The notes beneath the pieces are model-generated. The model was not told where the DNA came from, made no database searches, and worked only from the letters and a program-made list of their open reading frames with translations. From Microbispora triticiradicis (GTDB lineage Bacteria > Actinomycetota > Actinomycetes > Streptosporangiales > Streptosporangiaceae): 64,000 nt of DNA. Of this stretch, positions 42,486-51,493 are shown one piece after another; position 1 is the first letter of the stretch, and every line of letters starts with the position of its first letter. Location: the NCBI GenBank assembly GCA_003260025.2, contig QFZU02000076.1, positions 33,819 through 97,818 of the forward strand, written 5' to 3'. Made by a program: the position numbers and the translations under genes.

Positions 42486-43979
42486 TCAGCCTTCGGTGAG
42501 GACCTCGAGCGACGGCGCCCAGCGCGGAATCTCACCGCGGCCGGAGGGCAGTCGCAGACTGCGAGCGTAGCTGTACTCCTGCAGCGTCTCGATGGCGTGC
42601 TCGCGGCCGTATCCGCTGGCGCCCACGCCGCCGAACGGGGTGCCGGTGAACGAGCGGTTGTAGTGGTTGACGAACACGATGCCCACGCGCAGCTCCCGGC
42701 TGAACCGCATGGCGCGCTCGGTTTCGCGGGTGAACACGCCGGCGACCAGGCCGAACTCGGTGCCGTTGGCGATGCGGACCGCCTCGGCCTCGTCCCGGAA
42801 CGGGATCACGCAGACGACGGGGCCGAAGATCTCCTCCGTGGCGATGCGCATGTCCGGGGTGACGCCGGTGAACAACGTGGGCGGGACGTAGTAGCCGTCC
42901 GCCAGCTCCGGGTCGGCGGGCAGCGCCGCCTGGGCCGCGATCGTGGCGCCTTCGCGGACGCCGAGGTCGATGTAGTCCAGCACGCGCTGCCGCTGCTCGG
43001 GGGTCACGAGCGGTCCGACGTGCGTGCCGGCGTCCGCGCCGTCGCCGACCTTCAGCCGGTTCACGGCGGCCGTGAGCCGCCGGACGACCTCCTCGTAGCG
43101 GTCGACGTGGACCAGCACGCGCGAGGCGGCGGTGCAGGCCTCGCCCTGGTTGAAGTAACCGCCTTCCACCGCCCACGGCACGGCCGAGTCGAGGTCCGCG
43201 TCTTCGAAGATCACCAGGGCGTTCTTGCCGCCGAGCTCCAGCAGAGTCGGCGTGAGGTTCTCCGCGGCCGTCCGGATCACGGCCTGGCCCGTGGTGGGCG
43301 CGCCGGTGAAGGAGACCTTGCCCACGAGCTTGTGTCCGGCGAGCCGCGCCCCGACCGCACCGGTGCCGGGCACGATGTGCACGATGTCGTCCGGGAGGAT
43401 GGACTGGGCGATCTCGGCGACCCGCATCACCGACAGCGGCGCCTGCTCCGGCGGCTTGATGACCACGGCGTTGCCGGCCGCGAGCGCGGGGGCGATCTTG
43501 CCGGCGGTGTGCAGCGGGGGCCAGTTGAACGGGATGATGGCGCCGATGACGCCGAAGGGCTCGCGCAGCGTGATGTCGATCATGCTGCCCGAGTCGCGCG
43601 CCTGGCTCGGGATCGCCTCGCAGAGGCCGGCGAACATCTCGAAGATGGTGGGTGCGCCTTCGAGGTCGAAGTTCCGCGCCTGGGTGAAGGGCTTGCCGTT
43701 GTCGCTGGACTCCAGCGCGGCGATCTCGTCGGCGTTCTCGCGGATCGCCTGGGCGACCTTCCACAGCCACTTGCCGCGCTCGCGCGGCGTGCGGGCCTTC
43801 CACGCGAAGTGCGCCTCGTACGCGGCGCGGACCGCCTGGTCCACCTGCTCCGCGCCCGCACCCTGGATGACGGCCAGCGGCCTGCCGGTCGCCGGATTGT
43901 GCACCGTGAACCGGTCCGCCTCGTCCTGCGAGGACCAGCGCGTCCGCACGATCTGAGCGGTTTCGAACGTCGTAGTCAC
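42486..43979 (-). CDS. NAD(P)-dependent aldehyde dehydrogenase
   Basis: A 497-residue ALDH of normal length. ELGGKNALVIF carries the general-base glutamate and YFNQGEACTAASRVLV the catalytic cysteine; PFNWP lies in the cofactor region. It starts at GTG 43979, overlapping the GMC gene stop. With the GMC oxidase just upstream it may oxidise an alcohol through the aldehyde to an acid, which would run opposite to the carboxylic acid reductase of the same cluster. Confidence 0.9.
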   Translation of the reverse strand: MTTTFETAQIVRTRWSSQDEADRFTVHNPATGRPLAVIQGAGAEQVDQAVRAAYEAHFAWKARTPRERGKWLWKVAQAIRENADEIAALESSDNGKPFTQARNFDLEGAPTIFEMFAGLCEAIPSQARDSGSMIDITLREPFGVIGAIIPFNWPPLHTAGKIAPALAAGNAVVIKPPEQAPLSVMRVAEIAQSILPDDIVHIVPGTGAVGARLAGHKLVGKVSFTGAPTTGQAVIRTAAENLTPTLLELGGKNALVIFEDADLDSAVPWAVEGGYFNQGEACTAASRVLVHVDRYEEVVRRLTAAVNRLKVGDGADAGTHVGPLVTPEQRQRVLDYIDLGVREGATIAAQAALPADPELADGYYVPPTLFTGVTPDMRIATEEIFGPVVCVIPFRDEAEAVRIANGTEFGLVAGVFTRETERAMRFSRELRVGIVFVNHYNRSFTGTPFGGVGASGYGREHAIETLQEYSYARSLRLPSGRGEIPRWAPSLEVLTEG

Positions 43980-45508
43980 GACAGCCTCTCTTTCAGCACC
44001 GAGGCGATCCGCTCGGCGATCACGATGGTCGGAACGTTGGTGGCCACGCGCGGCATCGCCGGGAACACCGAGGCGTCCGCGACGGTGAGTCCCTCGACGC
44101 CGTAGACGGCGCCGTCGGTGTCGACGACGGCGTCCGGATCACGGTGCGGACCCATCCGCATCGTGGAACTTCCGTGGTTGTAGTGCGCCGGCGCGCGCCG
44201 GACCGCGTCCGCGAGCTCCTCGTCGCTCACGCCCGGACCCGGCACCCGCTCGTCCACCAGCAGGTCGGCGAGCGGCTGGGTGCGCGCGATCCCGCGGGCG
44301 ATGCGCACGGCGTCGGCGACCCGTTCGGCGTCGTCGGCGACCGTGTAGAGCCCGAGATCGATGATCGGCGCGTCCTCCGGGTCGCGTGAGGCGAGCCGCA
44401 CGGTGCCCCGCGAACGGGGCTGGACGCAGGAGACGAAGAAGACCATGTCCCAGCCGGTCGGGTGGTTCTCGACCGGAGGAACGATCATGGCGGGCAGGCT
44501 TCGGGTCGGCACCGCCGCCGAAGGCAGGATCTGCACGTCGTAGTCCGGCTCGCCCGGTCCCGCGGCGACGCTGAGCACGCTGCCGAACATCTGCCGCGCG
44601 CCGTCCCGCGGCGGCTTCGCGACGTGGATGTTCCAGAAGGCGGGGTGTTCGGTGAGGTTGCGCCCCACGCCCGGGAGGTCGGCCAGCACGTCGATGCCGT
44701 GCGCCGCGAGCTCGGCGCGGTCTCCGACACCGGAACGCATGGCGATGAGCGGGGTGCTGTAGGCGCCGGCGCTGAGCACGACGTGCCTGGCGTCGATCTC
44801 CTCTCCGGAGGCGAGCCGGACCCCGCAGGCCCGGGTGCCCCGGAAGAGCACCCGGTCGACCGGCGCGTCGCCGCGCACCCGCAGGTTCGGCCGGTGGCGG
44901 ACCGGGTTGAGGTAGCCGACGGCCGTGCTCAGCCGCAGGCCGTCGGCCGCGCTGAGCGGAGTGTGCGCGAAGCCCGGCGCGCCCGGCGCGTTGAAGTCGC
45001 CGACCGTCGGATATCCGAGCCGTGCGCTCGCCTCTCCCATCGCCGCGACGTGCGGGCCCAGGTCCGCCGCCGTGCTCAGCGTGATGCGGTACGGCCCGCC
45101 GAGGCCGTGGAACTTCTCCTCGCCGTACGGGTAGTGCTCCATCTTCTTGTAGAAGGGGAGCATCTCCGGGTAGCCCCATTCGGGCCCGGCCAGGTCCGCC
45201 CACGCGTCGTGATCGGACGGCCGGGCGCGCATCGCCACGCAGACGTTGACGGAGGAGGATCCGCCGATGATCCGGCCACGGGGGACCGGCACCTCGTTGC
45301 CGAACTCGTCCGGGACCGATCGATAACCCCAGTCGTAGGAGTACGGCGCGTAGTGGGCGTCGGCGACCTCCGCCGGCAGTTCCTCGACGGTCGCGAAATC
45401 GGGTCCGGCCTCCAGGAGCAGGACGGACAGCCGCGGATCCGCGCTCAGCCGGTTGGCGAGGACGCAACCGGCGGATCCGCCGCCGATGACGATGACGTCG
45501 TAGGTCAT
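43976..45508 (-). CDS. GMC-family FAD-dependent oxidoreductase (cluster 2)
   Basis: A 510-residue GMC enzyme. It begins MTYDVIVIGGGSAGCVLANRL (FAD fold), with GRIIGGSSSVNV and C-terminal NHGSSTMRMGP and ATNVPTIVIAERIA motifs. ATG 45508 is preceded by GGAGGAGT with proper spacing; the upstream GTG is too close. It oxidises an alcohol group in the pathway. It is only distantly similar to the cluster 1 GMC enzyme at 9891 (for example MRMG in place of CRMG), so the two are not a recent duplication. Confidence 0.88.
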   Translation of the reverse strand: MTYDVIVIGGGSAGCVLANRLSADPRLSVLLLEAGPDFATVEELPAEVADAHYAPYSYDWGYRSVPDEFGNEVPVPRGRIIGGSSSVNVCVAMRARPSDHDAWADLAGPEWGYPEMLPFYKKMEHYPYGEEKFHGLGGPYRITLSTAADLGPHVAAMGEASARLGYPTVGDFNAPGAPGFAHTPLSAADGLRLSTAVGYLNPVRHRPNLRVRGDAPVDRVLFRGTRACGVRLASGEEIDARHVVLSAGAYSTPLIAMRSGVGDRAELAAHGIDVLADLPGVGRNLTEHPAFWNIHVAKPPRDGARQMFGSVLSVAAGPGEPDYDVQILPSAAVPTRSLPAMIVPPVENHPTGWDMVFFVSCVQPRSRGTVRLASRDPEDAPIIDLGLYTVADDAERVADAVRIARGIARTQPLADLLVDERVPGPGVSDEELADAVRRAPAHYNHGSSTMRMGPHRDPDAVVDTDGAVYGVEGLTVADASVFPAMPRVATNVPTIVIAERIASVLKERLS

Positions 45509-45532
45509 GATCACTCCTCCGTCGACGCGGTC

Positions 45533-46741
45533 CTACACGTACCGGGGGCGGCCGACGACGAACCCGAGGACCAGGTCGACGGCGAAGACCACGGTGAGCA
45601 TGACCATCGGGACGGCCCAGCCGCCCGTGGAGCCGTGCAGCACGCCGAACAGGAACGGGCCGCCGATGGCGATCAGGTAGCCGAAGCCCTGCGACATGGC
45701 CGAGATCCCGGCGGTCTCGGCCGCGGTGCGGGTACGCAGCGCGAACAGGCCGAGCGCGATCGGGAACACGCCCATGCCCGCCCCCCACAGGAGCGACCAC
45801 AGCCACGGCACCGACGTCGGCGAGACGAGCATGCCGATCGTGCCGACGATCTCCAGGCCCACGAGCCCGGCGATCCACCAGGACTGGCTGCGGCTGCGCA
45901 TCGCGGCCGGCACGACCACCATCGTGACGGGCAGGGCGGCCGCGACCAGCAGGGCGAGCAGCAGACCCGACTCCTGCTTGCTGATGCCCGCGCCCGTGAA
46001 CACGTTCGCGGCCCAGCCCATCAGGACGTAGGAGCCCGCCGCCTGCAGCCCGAAGAACCCGGTGATCAGCCACGCGAGCGGGCTGCGCAGCAGCAGCGTG
46101 CGCTCCGCCGGTGCGGCCGGGCTCGCGCCGAGCAGGCCGGTGCGGCGCGTTCCGGCGATCCAGACCAGCAGCGCGCCGATGGACAGCAGCGACCACGCGG
46201 CCAGGGTGACCCGCCAGCCGCCGATCTGTTCCTGCAGCCAGGGGGTCGCCGCCGCGCCCACCCCGCCGCCGACCATCAGGGCCACGGTGTAGACCGTGGT
46301 CATCAGCGGGATCCGCTGGGGGAACGCCTGCTTGACCACGACCGGGATGAGCACGTTGCCGATGGCGATGCCGGACGCCGCGACGAACGTGCCGGCCAGC
46401 ATCACCCACGGGCCGCCCACGACCCGCAGCAGCAGTCCGGCGGTGAGCACGACCAGACCGGCGCCGACCGCCCGGGCCAGGCCGAGCTTGCGGGCCGCCA
46501 GCGGTGCCGCCGCGGCGGCGATGCCGAAGCAGAGGGTGGGTACGGCGGTGAGCACGCTCGCCCAGAGCAGGGAGGCGCCGAGCGACCGGCGCACCTCGTC
46601 GAGCAGCGGGCCGACGGTGGTGATGGCGGGACGCAGGTTCGCCGCCGCCAGGGCGACGCCCACCATCAGTAGCGGCGTCCCGACCATGGCGGCGTTCCTC
46701 TCGACCGCCACCGGCGCGACTTCTTGTTCCTGCGTAGTCAC
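45533..46741 (-). CDS. MFS transporter, CynX/NimT-like
   Basis: A 402-residue, 12-helix transporter with the CynX/NimT-type opening AAANLRPAITTVGPLLDEVR. GTG 46741 has GGAGGC 7 bases upstream, and it overlaps the P450 stop (GTGA). Family members export cyanate, nitroimidazoles or drug-like molecules. As the second transporter in cluster 2 it is the better candidate for product efflux. Confidence 0.82.
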   Translation of the reverse strand: MTTQEQEVAPVAVERNAAMVGTPLLMVGVALAAANLRPAITTVGPLLDEVRRSLGASLLWASVLTAVPTLCFGIAAAAAPLAARKLGLARAVGAGLVVLTAGLLLRVVGGPWVMLAGTFVAASGIAIGNVLIPVVVKQAFPQRIPLMTTVYTVALMVGGGVGAAATPWLQEQIGGWRVTLAAWSLLSIGALLVWIAGTRRTGLLGASPAAPAERTLLLRSPLAWLITGFFGLQAAGSYVLMGWAANVFTGAGISKQESGLLLALLVAAALPVTMVVVPAAMRSRSQSWWIAGLVGLEIVGTIGMLVSPTSVPWLWSLLWGAGMGVFPIALGLFALRTRTAAETAGISAMSQGFGYLIAIGGPFLFGVLHGSTGGWAVPMVMLTVVFAVDLVLGFVVGRPRYV

Positions 46742-47976
46742 AGTGTTGCCTCCTTGACTTGCGATACGTCCCATTGCAGGTGGAGCTCGTCGAACCCACG
46801 CGCGATGACCAGCCGCTCCCGGCTGCGCGAGGCCGCGGGCCCCAGACGCAGTCCGGGCAGGCGGTCGAACAGCAGCGGTATGGCGATCTGCAGCTGGAGC
46901 CGGGCCAGCCCGGCGCCGAGGCAGGTGTGGATGCCGCGGCCGAAGGCCAGCATGTTGCGGCCGGCCCTCGGCCTGATGTCGAACGTGTCCGGGTCGGCGA
47001 GCACGCGCTCGTCCCGGTTCGCGGCGCCGAAGTGCACCATCACGCGGTCGCCGGGCCGCAGCCGGCGGCCGGCGAGCTCGGTCTCCGCCGTGACGGTGCG
47101 GAAGAGGCCCTGGACCGGAGACTCGAACCGCAGGATCTCCTCGACCATCGCCGCGGGTGTCACCTCGCCCTCGCGCAACGCCGCGAGCTGAGCCGGATTC
47201 TCCAGCAGGCTCACCAGGCCGTTGCCGATGGAGCGGGTGACCGTGACGTGCCCCGCGATGATCAGGTTCATCACGATGCGCATGAGCTCGACGTTGTCGA
47301 GGCCGTTCTCGCCGTGGTCGGCCGCGAGCGACGCGATGAGCCCGTCGCCGGCCCGCCCCGGGTCCAGCAGCATCCCCATCACGTGGTTCTGCATGGCGAT
47401 GACGTCGCGGGCGCAGGCGGCCCGCTCCACCACGTCGCCGCCGCCGACGGACAGCTTCAGCCAGCTGTGGCTCCACTGCCGCAGCAGCGGCACGTCGCCG
47501 GCCGGGACGCCGAGGATCCGCGCCATGACGGACAGCGGCAGCGGCCACGCGTAGTTCTCGATGATGTCGGTGGAACCGGCGGCGGCGAACCGTCCGATCA
47601 GCTCCTCGCCGGTCGCCCTGATGAAGGGTTCGAGCTCGGCCACCCGCCGCGGCGTGAAGACCCGGTTCACCGCCACGCGCAGCCGGGTGTGCTCCTCGCC
47701 GTCGCTCTCGGTGAGATTGGGCGTCAGCGACCAGCCTTCGGCCAGGATCTGCTTGACCTCGTCGGCCTCCGGCCCCGCGGTCGCCTTCACCGCGCTCTCG
47801 GAGGAGTACGTCTCCGGATCGTGGGCCACGCGTACGACGTCTTCATGCCGTGTGACGACGAAGACATCCAGATTCTCGTCATGGAATACAGGGCATCGAT
47901 CGCGCATCTGCGTGTACGTCGGATACGGGTCGGCCAGTTGGCTGTCAGATGTGGGGTCGAATGTCGGCATAGTCAT
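46738..47976 (-). CDS. Cytochrome P450 with atypical I-helix
   Basis: A 412-residue P450. The heme loop FGRGIHTCLGAGLARLQ and ExxR (EEILR) are normal. The I-helix reads IIAGHVTVTRSIGN, so the usual acidic residue of AGxE/DTT is Val and the second Thr is Val too. This may alter proton delivery and imply a specialised reaction. ATG 47976 has GGAG 8 bases upstream. It lies between aspartokinase and the exporter in the minus operon. Confidence 0.88.
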   Translation of the reverse strand: MTMPTFDPTSDSQLADPYPTYTQMRDRCPVFHDENLDVFVVTRHEDVVRVAHDPETYSSESAVKATAGPEADEVKQILAEGWSLTPNLTESDGEEHTRLRVAVNRVFTPRRVAELEPFIRATGEELIGRFAAAGSTDIIENYAWPLPLSVMARILGVPAGDVPLLRQWSHSWLKLSVGGGDVVERAACARDVIAMQNHVMGMLLDPGRAGDGLIASLAADHGENGLDNVELMRIVMNLIIAGHVTVTRSIGNGLVSLLENPAQLAALREGEVTPAAMVEEILRFESPVQGLFRTVTAETELAGRRLRPGDRVMVHFGAANRDERVLADPDTFDIRPRAGRNMLAFGRGIHTCLGAGLARLQLQIAIPLLFDRLPGLRLGPAASRSRERLVIARGFDELHLQWDVSQVKEATL

Positions 47977-48077
47977 CGGGGTCGCTCCGCTTGGTGGCTT
48001 CTCGTCCGGGCACTGCTCGGCCGGGGTGCTGGGCCCGCCGGTGGGGGGGACCGGCCGGCCCAGTCGCGGGGTGCGGT

Positions 48078-49436
48078 TCAGTCGGCCGCGGCCAGCGCGG
48101 GCACGTTGGCACTCAGCTGTCTGCGATCGGTGGCCCACAGGGGGGTGCTGTGCATCTCGGGCACCGCGGGTTCGTGGACGAAGGTGTCGTGCACGCTCTG
48201 GGTCGCCTCGGCCAGGCCGCTCTCCCCGGTCAGCACGCTGAGCCTGTTGGACGTGACGAGCAGATCGGTGCGCGCGGCGCCGACCGACCGCAGTGCTTCG
48301 AGCAGTCGCAGCGGCGAGCCGGGCAGCTGGCCTATTCCGAGGCCGACGACCGAGAGCCGGGCCAGGTTGGAGGTCCAGTGCACCTCGTCCAGGCGGCTTC
48401 CCCGGTAGGCCTCGGCCAGCAGGGCGCGCGCCTCCTCCACGCTCTCCGCGGGCAGGGTGATCGCGAGGTCGCCGGCGTCCTCCGTCCCGAGACTGCCGTA
48501 GCGGCGCAGTTCGACCTCGATCTCGCGTTCGGCGAGTCCGCGCAGGATCCGCACCGCGTGGTCCGCGGTGATCTGGCGCAGCACGCAGCGCACGAGACCG
48601 GTCTTGGTGGCCACCCCCGCGATCGCGGGGACCTCGCCGAGCGCGGCCGGTGTCCAGGAGTCGCCGGACACCGCCATCGCGGCGGTGCGGCGGCGATATC
48701 CGACCCAGGTCTCCGGGCCGCAGGCGGTGTGGTTGGACCGCACCTTCAGGTCGACGCCGTGGGTCCGCGCGTAGTCCACGGAGTCCGCGGCGAGCACCTT
48801 GGCTCCGCTCACCGCGAGCTCGGCCATCTCCTCGTAGAGCAGGGCGGTGTGGCGCCGGGCGCCGTCGACCTTCCTGGGGTCGGCGGTGTAGACCCCCGCG
48901 ACATCGGTGACGATCTCGCAGTGGTCCGCGCCGAGCGCCGCCGCCAGGGCCACACCGGTGGTGTCCGAGCCGCCCCGGCCCAGGGTGGTGCAGGGCCCTC
49001 CGGCACCCGCCTCACCCTGGAAGCCCGCGACGACGGGGATCGCTCCCTTGCGGAGATCCTCCTTGAGCCTCCGCGGATCCACCTGCTGGATCGTCGCCCG
49101 GCCGTGGCGGTCGTCCGTACGGATTCCCGCCTGGGCGCCGCTGAACGACCTGCTGGGTGCGCCCTGGCGGTTCAGCGCCATCGACAGCAGCGCGGCGGAC
49201 ACGGCCTCGCCCGTGCTGAGCAGGGCGTCGAGCTGGGCGGGATCCGGCCGGTCGGACACCGAGGAGGCCAGTTGCAGCAGCCTGTCGGTGGTGCCGCCCA
49301 TGGCGGACACGACCGCGACGACCTCGTGCCCGTCCGCCCGCGCCGCGAGGATCTGCCGTGCCGCCTCGAAGACCTTCTCGGGCGTGGCGACCGAGGTTCC
49401 GCCGTACTTTTGCACAATGAGCGCCATCTCACGCAC
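48078..49436 (-). CDS. Aspartate kinase, pathway-dedicated copy
   Basis: A 452-residue aspartokinase. VQKYGGTSVATPEKV and SAMGGTTDRLLQL are the substrate and nucleotide motifs, GRGGSDTTGVALAAALGA the ATP-binding stretch, and two ACT-like regions follow. Aspartyl phosphate is the first step to aspartate semialdehyde, a substrate for the neighbouring GriI-like aldolase. A cluster copy could raise flux or escape lysine/threonine feedback. No dedicated aspartate-semialdehyde dehydrogenase is seen. GTG 49436 has GGAAGAGA nearby; ATG 49427 is an alternative start. Confidence 0.88.
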   Translation of the reverse strand: MREMALIVQKYGGTSVATPEKVFEAARQILAARADGHEVVAVVSAMGGTTDRLLQLASSVSDRPDPAQLDALLSTGEAVSAALLSMALNRQGAPSRSFSGAQAGIRTDDRHGRATIQQVDPRRLKEDLRKGAIPVVAGFQGEAGAGGPCTTLGRGGSDTTGVALAAALGADHCEIVTDVAGVYTADPRKVDGARRHTALLYEEMAELAVSGAKVLAADSVDYARTHGVDLKVRSNHTACGPETWVGYRRRTAAMAVSGDSWTPAALGEVPAIAGVATKTGLVRCVLRQITADHAVRILRGLAEREIEVELRRYGSLGTEDAGDLAITLPAESVEEARALLAEAYRGSRLDEVHWTSNLARLSVVGLGIGQLPGSPLRLLEALRSVGAARTDLLVTSNRLSVLTGESGLAEATQSVHDTFVHEPAVPEMHSTPLWATDRRQLSANVPALAAAD

Positions 49437-49468
49437 TCTCTTCCTTCGGAGCGGAGCCGGCTCGGGCC

Positions 49469-50581
49469 TTACTGCTCGTGCAGGAACTCACGGATCGCGT
49501 ATCCGACGTGCCGCTGGTCGGTCATGGTGTGCCCGAGGATGTGGTCGCCGGGGCGCAGCTCGGTGAAGTTGTGGACGCTGCCGCCGGCGCCGAGGGCGCG
49601 CACGTGCCAGTCGTCCTGGCCGACCATGTTCACGACGTCGCCGGACGCGGTGCGGGCCTCGATCTGCAGCATCGGGCGGGTCTCCATCTTGATCCGGCAC
49701 ACGATCACCCGGCGCACGCCGCCGTTGGTGTTGACGGCCAGGATCTCCGAGCCGCAGCGCAGCTCGGACAGGTAGCGGGTGCGGTTGCCGGGCGTCAGGG
49801 TGTAGGAGCTGAGGGCGGCCGCGTTCACCCGGAAGGGGCGGGTCGGCATGTACGGCAGCGGGTGGGTCTCGCTGCTGACCAGCATCAGGCCGGTCGAGTA
49901 CGAGCCGACCAGGATGCCCTCGTTGGGCTGCATGTGGGAGCAGGTGTCCACGCACACCCGGTCGCCGAGCCCCAGGTGCGTGAGCTTGACGATCTCCAGC
50001 GGCTCCAGCTCCAGCGTCTCGGCCTCGCCCTGGCACACGCGCACCAGCTCGGAGGCGTCGCCGACCCGCCGCGGGGCGAGCAGCACCGCGTCGGAGCCGC
50101 GCTCCAGGACGCCGATGGTGACCATCGCGTCCTCGACGTCCTCGACGACGGTGACGATCGAGCCCTTGGCCTTGTCGGCGGCCGCCAGCAGGATCTCCAG
50201 CGGGATCTTGCTCGGGTCCTGGCGGAACTCGACCAGGGTCAGCTCCGCCTCGTTCGCTATCTTGCAGGCGAGCTGCAGCGTCTCCTCGCCCAGCACCTTG
50301 ACCAGGACGCCGGTGCGCAGGCCGGGCCGGACGCCCTCGAACTTCTCGGCGATGCTGTGGTCGGCGATCAGGATGTCGACTACGCCGACGAGCTGGTCGA
50401 TCAGGGTCGTGGGGGTCTCGCCGGTGACGACGGCGGCCTTCTCCAGGGTCGGCGGGACCTTCGCGGCGAGCTCGGGGTCGTCCAGAACGACGGCGCCGAT
50501 GCCGAGATGGGTGCTCTCTTCGATGACGGCGGTGGCGAGTTCGGAGGAGAGGCCGCGGAGGTCGATCCACGCTGTTTTCAT
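49469..50581 (-). CDS. 3-Dehydroquinate synthase II-like (GriH-like)
   Basis: A 370-residue member of the archaeal-type DHQ synthase II family: VDTCSHMQPNEGILVGSYSTGLMLV, PLPYMPTRPFRVNA and RYLSELRCGSEILAV are characteristic. In archaea it makes dehydroquinate. In actinomycetes, paired with the GriI-type aldolase, it gives 3-amino-4-hydroxybenzoate (grixazone GriH). The adjacent aldolase and aspartokinase favour the second role. Start ATG 50581, 45 bases after the aldolase gene. Confidence 0.88.
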   Translation of the reverse strand: MKTAWIDLRGLSSELATAVIEESTHLGIGAVVLDDPELAAKVPPTLEKAAVVTGETPTTLIDQLVGVVDILIADHSIAEKFEGVRPGLRTGVLVKVLGEETLQLACKIANEAELTLVEFRQDPSKIPLEILLAAADKAKGSIVTVVEDVEDAMVTIGVLERGSDAVLLAPRRVGDASELVRVCQGEAETLELEPLEIVKLTHLGLGDRVCVDTCSHMQPNEGILVGSYSTGLMLVSSETHPLPYMPTRPFRVNAAALSSYTLTPGNRTRYLSELRCGSEILAVNTNGGVRRVIVCRIKMETRPMLQIEARTASGDVVNMVGQDDWHVRALGAGGSVHNFTELRPGDHILGHTMTDQRHVGYAIREFLHEQ

Positions 50582-50626
50582 GTTCGCACCTTCGGTCGTT
50601 AGTCGGTCGTGAGCGGGTGGTGCCTG

Positions 50627-51463
50627 TCAGGCCACTGTCGCGCCGGCCAGGGCCAGGTCCAGGGGAGTCAGGGTCTTGCGGGAGCCGAGTCCGGCGTGGA
50701 CTCGCTGGGCGACCGACCGGGCCAGCTTCCCGGGGTCGGTGGCGCGGAATATGTTGCGGCCGACCGCGACTCCGAGCACGCCGGACTCCATCACGCGGTC
50801 GATCAGGGTGAGGAAGGCGTCGGTGTCGCCGACCACGCCGCCGCCGGCGGTCACCACCGGGATCGGGCTCGCCTCCACAACCTCGCGCATCGTGACGGGC
50901 GAGCCGGTGAACGGGAGCTTCACGATGTCGGCGCCGAGGTCCGCCGCGACGTTCGCCGCGTGCGCCAGCAACGTGGGATCGGCCGGGTCCGCGATGCGGG
51001 GGCCACGCGGGTAGATCATCGCGAGCAGCGGGACGCCCCAGCGTGCGCACTGGTCGGCGACCAGGCCGAAGTCGGCGAGCTGCTCGGCCTCGTTGCTCGA
51101 ACCGAGGTTGATGTGCACGCTGACACCGTCCGCGCCCAGCGCCACGGCCTCGGCCACGGCGCCGACCAGGGTCTTCGCATCAGCGTCCGGCGCGTGCCTG
51201 GTGCTGCCGCTCAGGTGCACGATCAGGGCCAGCCGCCCGAGCAGCTCGGTGGGAAGGAAACGGACCCGCCCCTTGTGGACGACGATTCCGTCCACGCCGT
51301 TCGCGGCCATCGCCGTGACCAGCCCGGTGAAATCGGCGGCTGACGAAACCGGCCCGTCCGCCAGTGAATGATCGAGCGGAACCAGGAACGCCGTCCCGGA
51401 AGCCGAGTGCAGAATCCGCTGGGTCCGTAGGTTCTTTCCAGACCAACCGTACGCTTCTGCCAT
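50627..51463 (-). CDS. Class I aldolase of the DhnA/ADH-synthase family (GriI-like)
   Basis: A 278-residue TIM-barrel aldolase. FLVPLDHSLADGPV is the family N-terminal motif and ADIVKLPFTGSP carries the Schiff-base lysine. GriI condenses aspartate semialdehyde with dihydroxyacetone phosphate on the way to 3-amino-4-hydroxybenzoate. I chose ATG 51463 because GGGGTG lies about 7 bases upstream; an ATG 5 codons earlier has no proper ribosome-binding site. It is the second gene of the minus operon, after the StrR-like regulator. Confidence 0.87.
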   Translation of the reverse strand: MAEAYGWSGKNLRTQRILHSASGTAFLVPLDHSLADGPVSSAADFTGLVTAMAANGVDGIVVHKGRVRFLPTELLGRLALIVHLSGSTRHAPDADAKTLVGAVAEAVALGADGVSVHINLGSSNEAEQLADFGLVADQCARWGVPLLAMIYPRGPRIADPADPTLLAHAANVAADLGADIVKLPFTGSPVTMREVVEASPIPVVTAGGGVVGDTDAFLTLIDRVMESGVLGVAVGRNIFRATDPGKLARSVAQRVHAGLGSRKTLTPLDLALAGATVA

Positions 51464-51493
51464 CTCTTGACACCCCATTTCCAGTTCGGGAAT

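Noticed and set aside
49469..51463. Housekeeping shikimate pathway genes
   Set aside because: The DHQ synthase is the archaeal-type II enzyme paired with the DhnA-like aldolase, the combination used for 3-amino-4-hydroxybenzoate in actinomycetes, and both sit behind a StrR-like activator.
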